Shown piece by piece: positions 56,779 through 64,000 of a stretch of DNA of 64,000 nucleotides. Each line of letters starts with the position of its first letter. Positions within the stretch are counted from its first letter, which is position 1. The position numbers were made by a program, and so were the translations under genes. The notes beneath the pieces are model-generated. The model saw nothing but the letters and a program-made list of their open reading frames with translations, did not search any database and had not been told where the DNA came from. Source of the DNA: Candidatus Streptomyces philanthi (lineage in GTDB: Bacteria; Actinomycetota; Actinomycetes; Streptomycetales; Streptomycetaceae); contig CP073042.1 of the NCBI GenBank assembly GCA_018114805.1, positions 1,054,001-1,118,000 of the forward strand, written 5' to 3'.

Positions 56779-58067
56779 ATGAAGCTCGCAGTGGTCGGCG
56801 GGGGTTCGACCTACACCCCCGAACTCATCGACGGATTGGCTCGGTTGCGCGACGCGCTGCCGCTGGAGGAACTGGTTCTCATCGACCCGGCGGCCGACCG
56901 GTTGGAGTTGATCGGCTGCCTGGCGCAGCGGATCTTCGCGAAGCAGGGTCACCCCGGCAAGGTCTCGTGGACCTCGGACCTGGACGCGGGCGTGGACGGC
57001 GCGGCCGCGGTGCTGCTGCAACTGCGCGTCGGCGGCCAGGCCGCCCGTAACGAGGACGAGACGTGGCCGCTGGAGTGCGGCTGCGTCGGGCAGAAGACGA
57101 CCGGCGCCGGTGGCCTGGCCAAGGCACTGCGTACGGTGCCGGTGGTGCTGGACATCGCGGAGCGCGTACGCCGGCGCAACCCGGACGCGTGGATCGTGGA
57201 CTTCACCAACCCGGTGGGCATCGTCACGCGCGCCCTGCTGACGGCGGCCCACCGCGCGGTGGGCCTGCGCAACGTGGCGATCGGCTTCCAGCACAAGTTC
57301 GGCAAGCTGCTCGACGTCGCCCCCGAGCAGGTCTACCTGGACCACGTGGGCCTCAACCACCTCACCTGGGATCGGGGCGCGTGCGCATCAGCGGCCCGGA
57401 GGGTGAGAACGTGCTGCCCAGGCTGATCGCCGAGCACGGCGAGGCGATCGCGGCCGACCTGCACATGCCGCGCACCCTCGTGGACCGGCTCGGCGTGGTA
57501 CCCTCATAGTACCTGTTGCTACTTCTACGAGCACGACGGCTTGCTGCATGAGCTGAAGTCGAAGCCGTCGCGGGCGGCCGAGGTCGCGGCCATCGAGAAG
57601 CAGTTGCTGGGCCTGTACGGGGACTCGGCGCTGGACGGAGAAGCCGGAGCTGCTCAGCAAGCGCGGTGGCGCCTTCTACTCGGAGGCGGCCGTGTCGCTG
57701 ACCTCCTCGCTGCTGGGCGACACCGGCGACGTGCAGGTCGTGAACACCCTCAACAAGGGGACGCTGCCGTTCCTGCCGGACGACGCGGTGATCGAGGTGC
57801 CGGCGGCGGTGGGCGCCGGCGGCGCCACGCCGCTGCCGGTGGCGCCGCTTGAGCCGCTGTACGCGGGGCTGACCTCGCACGTCACGGCGTACGAGCACCT
57901 CGCGTTGGAGGCCGCGCTGCTGGGCGCGGACGCGGGCGAGAAGGCCGGGCGGCGCGCGGTGGTTCGAGGCGCTGCTCGCGCACCCGTTGATCGGCCAGAT
58001 CGAGTACGCGGACCAGCGCACGGACGCGCTCATCGCACACAACCGGGAGCAGCTGGCGTGGGCCTGA
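56779..58067 (+). pseudogene. csnH: Glycoside hydrolase family 4 enzyme CsnH, four frameshifts and a stop
   Basis: NAD- and metal-dependent hydrolase of phosphorylated disaccharides. ATG 56779 gives MKLAVVGGGSTYTPELIDGL with the nucleotide motif. DEDETWPLE-type and DFTNPVGIVTRALL segments (the NP motif with metal ligand) and GFQHKFGKLLD follow. Breaks: near 57385 after HLTWDRG; TAG 57507-57509 in LGVVPS/YL followed by a shift, where Tyr Tyr Leu Arg Tyr Phe is expected; an extra G near 57640 after SALDG; and an extra base near 57955. The tail AYEHLALEAALLGAD and QIEYADQRTDALIAHNREQL end at 58067. The gene overlaps csnK by ten bases, typical of translational coupling. Confidence 0.85.
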
Positions 58068-59042
58068 CGGGTTCTGTGCTCGCCATCGACGCGGGCAATA
58101 GCAAGACCGACGTGGCGTTGCTCGGCACGGACGGCTCGGTGCTCGGCTCGGCCTGCGGTGGTGGTTTCCAGCCGCCGATGGTGGGCACCGAGCGTGCCAT
58201 CGCGGGCCTGGCCGGCATCGTCGCGCGGGTGGCGGCCGACGCGGGGCTCGGCCAGGCGCCGGGCGCGCTGGCCGAGCACGTCTCGGCGTGCCTGGCCAAC
58301 TGCGACGTGCCGATCGAGGAGGAGCGGTTCACCGAGGCCATAGCGGCGCGGGGCTGGGGGCGTACCGTCACGGTCACCAACGACACCTTCGCGCTGTTGC
58401 GCTCCGGGCTGCCGGACGGGGTGAGCCGGCCGTCGTGTGCGGCGCGGGCATCAACTGCGCGGGGTTGGCCCCCGGCGGGCGCACCGCGCGCTTCCCCGCG
58501 ATCGGCCGGATCTCCGGCGACTGGGGCGGCGGCGGCCACCTGGCGGACGAGGCCCTGTGGTGGGCGGCGCGGTCGTGGGACTGGCGGGGGGAGCGGACGG
58601 CGCTCGCCGACGCGCTGCCCGCGCACTTCGGCCTCACCGACATGCTGGAGCTGATCAGCGCGCTGCACCTGGGGGACGTGGAGCGCGGTCGGCGCTACGA
58701 GCTGACGCCGGTGCTGTTCGCGGTGGCCGACGCGGGGGACGCGGTCGCGCGCGATCGTGGACCGGCAGGCGGACGAGGTAGTCACCATGGCCGCGGTCGC
58801 GCTGTCCAAGCTCGATCTGCTGGGCGAGGAGGCGCCGGTGGTGCTCGGTGGCGGGGTGCTGGCGGCCCGGAACCGGCTGCTGGACGACGGGGTGCGCGAG
58901 CTGCTGGCCGAGCGCGCGCCGAAGGCCCTGGCCCCGCGTGGTGCAGGCGCCGCCGGTGCTGGGCGCGGCGCTGCTGGGCCTGGATCACATCGCGGCGGCG
59001 CCCGCGCTGTACGAGCGGCTGCGCGCGAAGTACCCGGGGTAG
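58058..59042 (+). pseudogene. csnK: BadF/BadG-family N-acetylglucosamine kinase CsnK, three frameshifts
   Basis: Phosphorylates imported aminosugars. GTG 58058 overlaps the csnH stop. The start VGLTGSVLAIDAGNSKTDVA has the ATP-binding phosphate-1 motif, and TVTNDTFALLRSGLPDG is the metal/ATP region. A one-base loss near 58434 shifts to VVCGAGINCAGLAPGGRTAR and RISGDWGGGGHLADEALWWA. A further shift near 58755 leads to IVDRQADEVVTMAAVALSKL and PVVLGGGVLAARNRLL, and another near 58938 to PPVLGAALLGLDHIAAAPAL and the end at 59042. Family length is restored only after three corrections. Confidence 0.85.
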
Positions 59043-59388
59043 GCGGCGCGGCCCGCCGTGTCGTGACGCCCTGGAGGCGGTGCGGGGCGGCCTTGGCGGG
59101 CCGTGCCGTACCGGGTCGGGGGTGGAGCGGTGCGGAACGGGTCGGGTGGGGCCGTCGGGGCAGTTGCCCGGAGCGCCCCACCCGGTACGCCCCCGGTGGG
59201 CGACGCGGCCACGGGTCGCGCGCCCGGCCGTGGAGCGGGGGCCGTGGCGGGTCGGCGATCCCGCGCCCACCACCCGGCTTATGCCGCTAGTCCGTTTTGC
59301 ATAACAAGAGGGCGTGAGTAGTAACTTTCCATCTATTGTCCCTCATTCGGAGCACCCCCCCAGTAGGCCATCCCGTCGTTAACCGGAC
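59043..59388. other. Intergenic region after csnK
   Basis: About 345 bases, GC-rich to 59280, then a less GC-rich block (59290-59350) with ATAACAAG and TAACTTTCCATC that may be the promoter of the next gene. No coding sequence seen. Confidence 0.4.
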
Positions 59389-59733
59389 GTGACTTCATCC
59401 ACCGCGCTTCCCGGTCCGACAGTCCCGGCCGCGCCCCTCACGGAGTCTCGTCGCATGGGGGACTGGGTTCTCACGGCCACGCCAACAGGCAGCCCCCGAG
59501 GCTTCACGCACGCCCATCTGCAACGCGGCGCCGAGTGCGTCCAACTCAGCTACTTTCAGTCCGAGTTGACCGATCTAGCCGTCACCATCAAGGGCATCGA
59601 GACGGACTTCGCCCGGTGCTGTGACGCGCTGCGCGCGTCCGGCGGAGCCGAGTCGGCCCGCGCGCCGGCCAGCCGCTTCGATACCCCGTTCGCGGACCAG
59701 CGCCCGCCGCTGCCCCAGGACCGCCATGCATGA
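59389..59733 (+). CDS. Hypothetical protein, 114 residues
   Basis: GTG 59389 starts a Ser/Pro/Thr-rich head, followed by RRMGDWVLTATPTGSPRGFT and HLQRGAECVQLSYFQSELTD, and a Pro/Gln-rich tail. No signal peptide or membrane helix. The ATG at 59455 (MGDWVL) is an alternative start. The stop overlaps the next gene by eight bases, suggesting translational coupling to the DUF2637 protein. I do not recognise the family. The frame is intact. Confidence 0.6.
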   Translation: MTSSTALPGPTVPAAPLTESRRMGDWVLTATPTGSPRGFTHAHLQRGAECVQLSYFQSELTDLAVTIKGIETDFARCCDALRASGGAESARAPASRFDTPFADQRPPLPQDRHA

Positions 59734-60580
59734 GCGCTACGACTACGGCGGTTACGGCGAGCGTAGCCCGAAACCTTCTCGCACCCCGACTTCGGCCCGG
59801 GCCACGAGTCCGGGCTCGCCTTCGGGTCGACCTTCGGCACCGGCCTCTCGGCGTACGACCCGACGCCCGTCGGGCCCGAGCCGGCCACCGGGTTCACCAC
59901 CTACGACACTTTCACGGCCACGCCCGAGACGCTCACGCCCCCCGACCTCACCGTGCTCGGCGGGCACTGGGACTCCGAGGCCGAACTGACCCAGCTCCTG
60001 CACGAGTTGGCCCAGACCGAGCAGCTCGATCCGCTCACGGCGACCGGGGCCATCCCCGCGCCGCGACTGCCCCAGCCGCCGACCACGCACCGCCGCCGCT
60101 TCCGCCGGCTGCGCAAGGACGCTGCGTACCCGGCCCGAGCGGACGGTGACCCGGGCCGAGGTGCTGAGCTGCCTGATCGCGGTGCTCGTCGCGGTCATCG
60201 TGGCGCTGGTCAGCGTGCTCGGCGGGATGTGCGCGCACGAGCCGCTGCGGCAGGTGGTGGCGCCGAACGTGGCGCACCACCTGACGACGTGGTGGCCGGT
60301 GCTCATATACGGGCCCTGGTTGGCCGCCTCGCTGTCGATCATCCGACACGCGGTGCACTACCAGCGGGCCCCGCACGCGTGGCTGATCGTGGTGCTGTTC
60401 AGCGCGTTCTCGGTGGCGCTGTCGGTGGCGCACGCGCCGCGGACGGTGGGCGGCGTCGCCGTCGCCGCGCTGCCCGCGATCGCCGCGCTGACCTGCTTCC
60501 ACCAACTGGTCCGCCAGATCACGCTGACCAGGCCGCCCCGGCGCTCCGTCCCTGGTCAGCACGGGGCACCCCGCCGCTAG
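59726..60580 (+). pseudogene. DUF2637 membrane protein, two frameshifts
   Basis: ATG 59726 (MHERYDYGGYGERSP) overlaps the stop of the preceding gene. A lost C near 59772 shifts to ETFSHPDFGPGHESGLAFGS and an acidic/aromatic low-complexity head with LTVLGGHWDSEAELTQLLHE. A second shift near 60120-60140 leads to the membrane part: AEVLSCLIAVLVAVIVALVS, VLIYGPWLAASLSIIRHAV, LIVVLFSAFSVALSVAHAPR and AALTCFHQLVRQITLTRPPR, four helices. The end pattern is the DUF2637 family, which includes Streptomyces conjugation-spread-like and chromosomal proteins of unknown role. The membrane domain itself is clean. Confidence 0.75.
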
Positions 60581-60769
60581 CCACCCATCGGCCCGGGCCG
60601 CCGCCCGCCGGACCTCCGGCGCGCCGCGGGCCCGGGCCCTCGCACGCCCGGCCCGGGCCCGCCCACAGCGCCGGCCCGACCGACCGGGCGGCCACCTGAC
60701 GGGCGGTGGACCTGGGGCGCCTGCCGTACGGCGCGGCGCGTCCCGCCCGGGGCCGGGCCCGCGACCTGA

Positions 60770-61312
60770 TCAGAGGCGGACCCGGATGCCCTGCGGGGCG
60801 TGCCGCTCCACGGCGACCAGGAGCGCCTCCCGGTCCATGCCGGGGCCGAAGCGGGCGAGCAGAGCCGCGCCCTCGCTGGTGTGCCGCCGCCTGGGCAGCC
60901 GGTCGACCCCCTCGATCACGTCGTCGATGACCCACAGGCGCAGCCAGCCCGCCTCCCGCCCGGCCCCGGCGTCCAACCGCCGCACCCGGCTCCACGGCAC
61001 CCGGAAGGTGGTGCGGCCCGCGGAGCGGGCGATGAGGCCGCGCTCGTCGAGGCCGACCGCGTCCGGCGCCAGGTAGTCGTCGCGCACCTCCCGCAGCACC
61101 AGCGCCCCGGGCGGGAAGGAGAGCAGGCCGAGGACGGCAAGACCGGGCAGCGCCACCCAGGGTCCGACCTGGTCCGCGATGGCGCCCGCGATGACCAGCG
61201 GAAGCCCGAAGTAGCCGAGGAGGCGGAGCCAGGCGGCCGTGTCCGGCGGAACCCATTCTCGGACGAACAGGGTGCCGGGCCCGAAGTCGGAAGGTGGCTG
61301 GAAAACGCGCAT
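60770..61312 (-). CDS. Two-pass membrane protein with PH-like domain
   Basis: 180 residues from ATG 61312, after AAAGGAA. The head MRVFQPPSDFGPGTLFVREW leads to a helical hairpin (LLGYFGLPLVIAGAIADQVG; VALPGLAVLGLLSFPPGALV). A cytoplasmic domain follows: REVRDDYLAPDAVGLDERGL, FRVPWSRVRRLDAGAG and LRLWVIDDVIEGVDRLPRRR. The pattern of a helix pair and a beta domain with VPW-x-x-V resembles bacterial PH domains. Frame intact. Function unknown; it diverges from the GlnX-like gene. Confidence 0.75.
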   Translation of the reverse strand: MRVFQPPSDFGPGTLFVREWVPPDTAAWLRLLGYFGLPLVIAGAIADQVGPWVALPGLAVLGLLSFPPGALVLREVRDDYLAPDAVGLDERGLIARSAGRTTFRVPWSRVRRLDAGAGREAGWLRLWVIDDVIEGVDRLPRRRHTSEGAALLARFGPGMDREALLVAVERHAPQGIRVRL

Positions 61313-61694
61313 ACGCGTTCCTTTCGGCTTTTCTCTCGCTCTCTCGCGTTCCGGCCCCGCGGGGGTGCCGTTCACCATGCCGTGGTCCGGGTGCCACGGC
61401 ATGAGCCGCCCAGGGTGCCATGTCGCGGTGCCGGCGACGCGACCAGCCCCTCCCCGGGAGCCGCCCGCGCGGACCCGGGCCCGCGCGGGAACTGAACGCC
61501 CCCCACACACGTGTTGGGTGGCGGGAAGCGCGGGGCAACGGCCGGGCGGCGGCGGCCGGTCCGGAGCTCGGCGCACGATCCCGCCCGTGTCCGGTGTGGT
61601 TGTCGGTGCTTGCCGCCATACTGCTTCCGACAGGTGCCAACCATCCCGGTCCACCGGGCTCAGGTCCGCCACCAGCGAACCAGGGGGAGGTCTC
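61313..61694. other. Divergent promoter region
   Basis: About 380 bases between two divergently read genes. It should hold both promoters. ACACGTGT (61505-61512) is an eight-base palindrome near the middle. GGGGGAGG at 61683-61690 is the ribosome binding site of the rightward gene. Confidence 0.45.
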
Positions 61695-63155
61695 GTGTCA
61701 CACCCGCCGACCGGCGGTATCGCGCCAACGACCGCGCCCGAGCGCCCGGCCGCCTCCCCCACCCGGCCGGCGGCGCCCGCGCCGTCGCCGCCCGCCGAGC
61801 CCGCCGCCCGGCCTGGCGCGAGGGCCTGGACACCCTGCGCGCGGCGGTGGTGACCGAGCCGGGCCGACTACGGGTGATCGGCGCCGTGCTGGCCGGCCTC
61901 GTGGTGCTGTTCGGCGCGCTCGCCGCCTGGCAGGTCGACGCGCGCGGCGACGCGGCCCGCGCCGTCACCGGGCGCAGCCAACCGCTGAGTTCCGACGCCG
62001 CCGAGATCTACCGCTCGCTGACCGCAGCCGACGCCACCGCGGCCAGCGCCTTCCTGGTCCAGGGCCCCGAGCCGCCCGCCCTGCGCGAGGACTTCGACCG
62101 GGACCTCGCGCACGCCTCCGGGCTGCTGGTCAAGGCCGCCGCGCCCAGCGGGGGTTCGGACGCGGCCCGCGCGCAGATCGACCGCCTGGTGCGTGACCTG
62201 CCCCGCTACACCGGCCTGGTGGAGTCCGCGCGCGCCAACAACCGGCAGGGCCTGCCGCTCGGCAGCGCCTACCTGCGGCACGCGAACGCGCTGATGAGCA
62301 CCCGACTCCTGCCGGCTGCGGACGAGTTGTACCGCACGCAGAGGAACCAGCTCACGGCCGACTACACCCACGCGCGGGCCTGGCCCTGGGTGGCGCTCGG
62401 CGCGGGCGTGCTGGCGCTGGCCGCCCTGGCGTGGGCGCAGCACCGGACCTACCGGTGGACCAACCGGGTCTTCAACCTGGGCCTGCTGGCCGCGACGGCC
62501 GCCACCGCTGCGGCGCTGGTATGGCTGGCGGCGGGGCACGCGGTGGTCCGCTCCGGGCTCGGCGAGTCCGACCGGCACGGCGCGCGGTCGCTGCGGGTGC
62601 TGGGCGAGGCGCGGATAGCCGTGCTCCAGGCGCGGGGCAGCGAGAACCTGGCGCTGGTGGCGCGGGGCGCGGTGGTGCGCGAGTCGCCCCCGCACCAGGG
62701 TCAGGACGCCTACGAGGTCGACTACGACGAGCGGATGCGGGCGCTGCTCGGCACAGTGTCGGCCGCGCACCCCCCGGCGCCGAGGCCGGCGGGCTGCTGG
62801 GCCCCGGGCCCAGCGGCTGGCCGACGACGCGGCGGGGCGCGGGCCGCTCGGCGAGGCGATCCGCGCCGCGCGGGAGTGGCGGCACCGACACGAGGGGGCC
62901 AGGCAGGCCAACGAGGAGGGCGCGTACGACGCGGCGTTGGAGAGGGTCACCGGCGCGCGGGGCAGCACCGGCGAGTCCTTCGAGCAGGTGAACGCCGCGC
63001 TGACCCGGGCGATAGCGCACGAACAGCGGGAGTTCGAGCGGGCCGCGGACGACGGGCGCGGCCTGGTGGCCGAGCTGCCCGTGGGCGCCGGGGCACTGGC
63101 GCTGGTCGGCGCCGTGAGCACGGTGCTCGGCGTGGGTCGCAGGCTCGCGGAGTAA
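61695..63155 (+). pseudogene. GlnX-like transmembrane sensor, about three frameshifts
   Basis: GTG 61695 after GGGGGAGG starts a Pro/Ala-rich head. A shift near 61810 leads to the main frame: LRVIGAVLAGLVVLFGALAA (first helix), then an extracellular helical sensor (QPLSSDAAEIYRSLTAADAT; DFDRDLAHASGLLVKAA). Further helices WPWVALGAGVLALAALAWAQ and NLGLLAATAATAAALVWLAA and a second extracellular part (LRVLGEARIAVLQARGSENL) follow. Further shifts between 62770 and 62840 join LADDAAGRGPLGEAIRAARE and a last helix, ending VLGVGRRLAE at 63155. Topology and position just before a GlnH-like gene match mycobacterial GlnX, which with GlnH signals amino acid supply to the kinase PknG. Family assignment is inferred from order and topology. 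Confidence 0.65.
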
Positions 63156-63174
63156 CGGTGAAGGGGGCGCGGGG

Positions 63175-64000
63175 ATGACGAGGGTGGCACGCGGGGAGGG
63201 CGCGGCGGGCCGGCGCCCGGCGGTGCGGCGGCGCTGTCGGCGGTGGGCTGCGCCCTGGCGGCGGTGGCCGCGCTGCTGGCGCCGGCCGCGCTCGACGGCC
63301 CGGGCGAGCGGGCTCGGCCGGCCCCCGAGCCGCGGGCCGCGGCCCCGGCGCGGGACGCGGAGGGCGCCACGCGCGAGGGCTGTGAGCGGCCGGAGGCCGG
63401 CCTGCGCCCCTCCCCCGACTCCGGGCCCGCGGTGCGCCGGATCAAGGCCCGGGCGTCCGGCAAGCTGATCGCCGGCGTGGACCAGAACAGCTACCGCTAG
63501 GGCTACCGCGACCCCGCCACCGGCGACCTGACCGGCTTCGACATGGAGCTGGTGCGGGCCATCGCGGAGGAGATATTCGGTGACCGCGACGCCGTGGTCT
63601 TCCGTACCATCCCCACCAACCAGCGCGTCCCGGCGCTGCGCGAGCGCAAGGTGGACATCGTCGTACGGACCATGACGATCAACTGTGACCGCGTCACGGG
63701 CGAGGACAGGGTCGCGTTCTCCACCGCGTACTTCCAAGGCCGGACAACAACTCCTGGTGCCCCACGACTCGCCCATCACCTCCTACGGGCCGTCGTTGCG
63801 CGGCAAGCGGGTGTGTACGGCCAAGGGTTCGACGGGCGAGCAGCGGCTCGACGACGGGCGGCGGGGCGCGCGGTCGCTCGGCGCGACCAAGGTCACCGTG
63901 CCCAACCAGCTCGACTGCCTGGTGCGGCTCCAACTCGGCGAGGTGGACGCGGTGTTCACGGACAGCGCGCTGGCCGCCGGCCAGGCGGCGCAGGACCCGT
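63175..64000 (+). pseudogene. GlnH-like amino-acid-binding lipoprotein, broken and cut by the window end
   Basis: ATG 63175 lies 19 bases after the upstream stop. An early one-base loss moves the frame to ALSAVGCALAAVAALLAPAA, which carries a lipoprotein-like signal (AVGC). The solute-binding domain (SBP family 3) begins IKARASGKLIAGVDQNSYR, then TAG at 63498-63500 where Trp or similar is expected, then GYRDPATGDLTGFDMELVRA and VPALRERKVDIVVRTMTINC. One extra G near 63740 breaks STAYFQ/AGQQLLVPHDSPITSYG. The last part is open to the edge (CTAKGSTGEQRL; VDAVFTDSALAAGQAAQDP). Three lesions in 826 bases. In related genomes a PknG kinase gene follows. Confidence 0.75.

Noticed and set aside
1..64000. 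TAG reassigned as a sense codon (Trp or other)
   Set aside because: Intact clpX and the second pepN end in TAG, and genes with TAG often also carry frameshifts or other stops (TGA, TAA), so recoding cannot explain them.
1..64000. All breaks being sequencing or assembly error
   Set aside because: Lesions include substitutions as well as homopolymer indels and deletions, and they avoid the conserved genes. Some single-base breaks in G runs could still be errors.
1..64000. CRISPR array, insertion sequence, integrase or prophage
   Set aside because: No regularly spaced repeats, transposase, integrase or phage structural gene was found in any frame; the tandem repeats present are short, few and of different sequence.

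Overview
This window is high-GC actinobacterial DNA and is almost certainly from a Streptomyces or a close relative. The gene order valS - clpX - clpP2 - clpP1 - tig - tRNA genes - cation/proton antiporter - SpoIIE-type phosphatase - Nei-type glycosylase - rpiB - amino acid permeases - sodF - pepN - csnR/csn operon matches, from memory, the Streptomyces coelicolor SCO2615 to SCO2662 neighbourhood. Codon third positions are strongly G/C, GTG and TTG starts are common, and several genes are families known mainly from Streptomyces (DUF1876, DUF2637, CsnR-type ROK regulator).

The dominant feature is selective gene decay. Housekeeping and transport genes read through cleanly: valS (321 codons in the window), clpX, clpP2, clpP1, tig, rpiB, three amino acid permeases, bioY, sodF, two pepN genes, the SpoIIE phosphatase, a MscS channel, an HNH protein, csnR and csnF. 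About twenty accessory genes carry an estimated fifty frameshifts, in-frame stops or internal deletions. Because lesions avoid the conserved genes, genuine pseudogenisation is a better explanation than random sequence error. Reductive evolution of the kind reported for host-restricted Streptomyces such as the beewolf symbiont 'Candidatus Streptomyces philanthi' is an attractive hypothesis, but the sequence alone does not prove it.

Layout. 1-8.0 kb: valS start, two decayed Pro/Gly/Tyr-rich membrane protein paralogues, and the Clp protease/trigger factor protein-quality block with a ClgR-type site. 8.3-8.7 kb: tRNA-Pro and tRNA-Gly. 9-14 kb: decayed acyltransferase, HD hydrolase and a truncated ABC ATPase/FtsX permease. 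14-18.6 kb: KefB-like antiporter, SpoIIE phosphatase, broken Nei glycosylase, rpiB. 18.8-24.4 kb: three paralogous amino acid permeases and bioY. 24.6-28.2 kb: sodF with a Nur box, and pepN. 28.4-37.5 kb: mostly broken accessory genes (AbiEi-like, S12 serine hydrolase, Tat metallophosphoesterase, S8 protease) around an intact DUF1876 gene. 37.6-44 kb: second pepN, then broken acyl-ACP desaturase, allantoicase and LysR genes. 44.3-50.3 kb: two small Streptomyces proteins, a shattered GH84-type glycosidase and an HNH protein. 50.6-59 kb: MscS channel and the csnR-csnEFGHK aminosugar-oligosaccharide uptake locus, intact in its regulator and one permease but broken elsewhere. 59.4-64 kb: small proteins, a decayed DUF2637 protein and a decayed GlnX/GlnH-like sensor pair of the kind that precedes pknG.

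Working together, the surviving genes keep protein quality control (ClpXP, trigger factor, PepN), amino acid and biotin import, and oxidative and osmotic protection. Catabolism of chitosan-type sugars and purine-derived ureides, secreted proteolysis, and the GlnX/GlnH sensor pair have been or are being lost.
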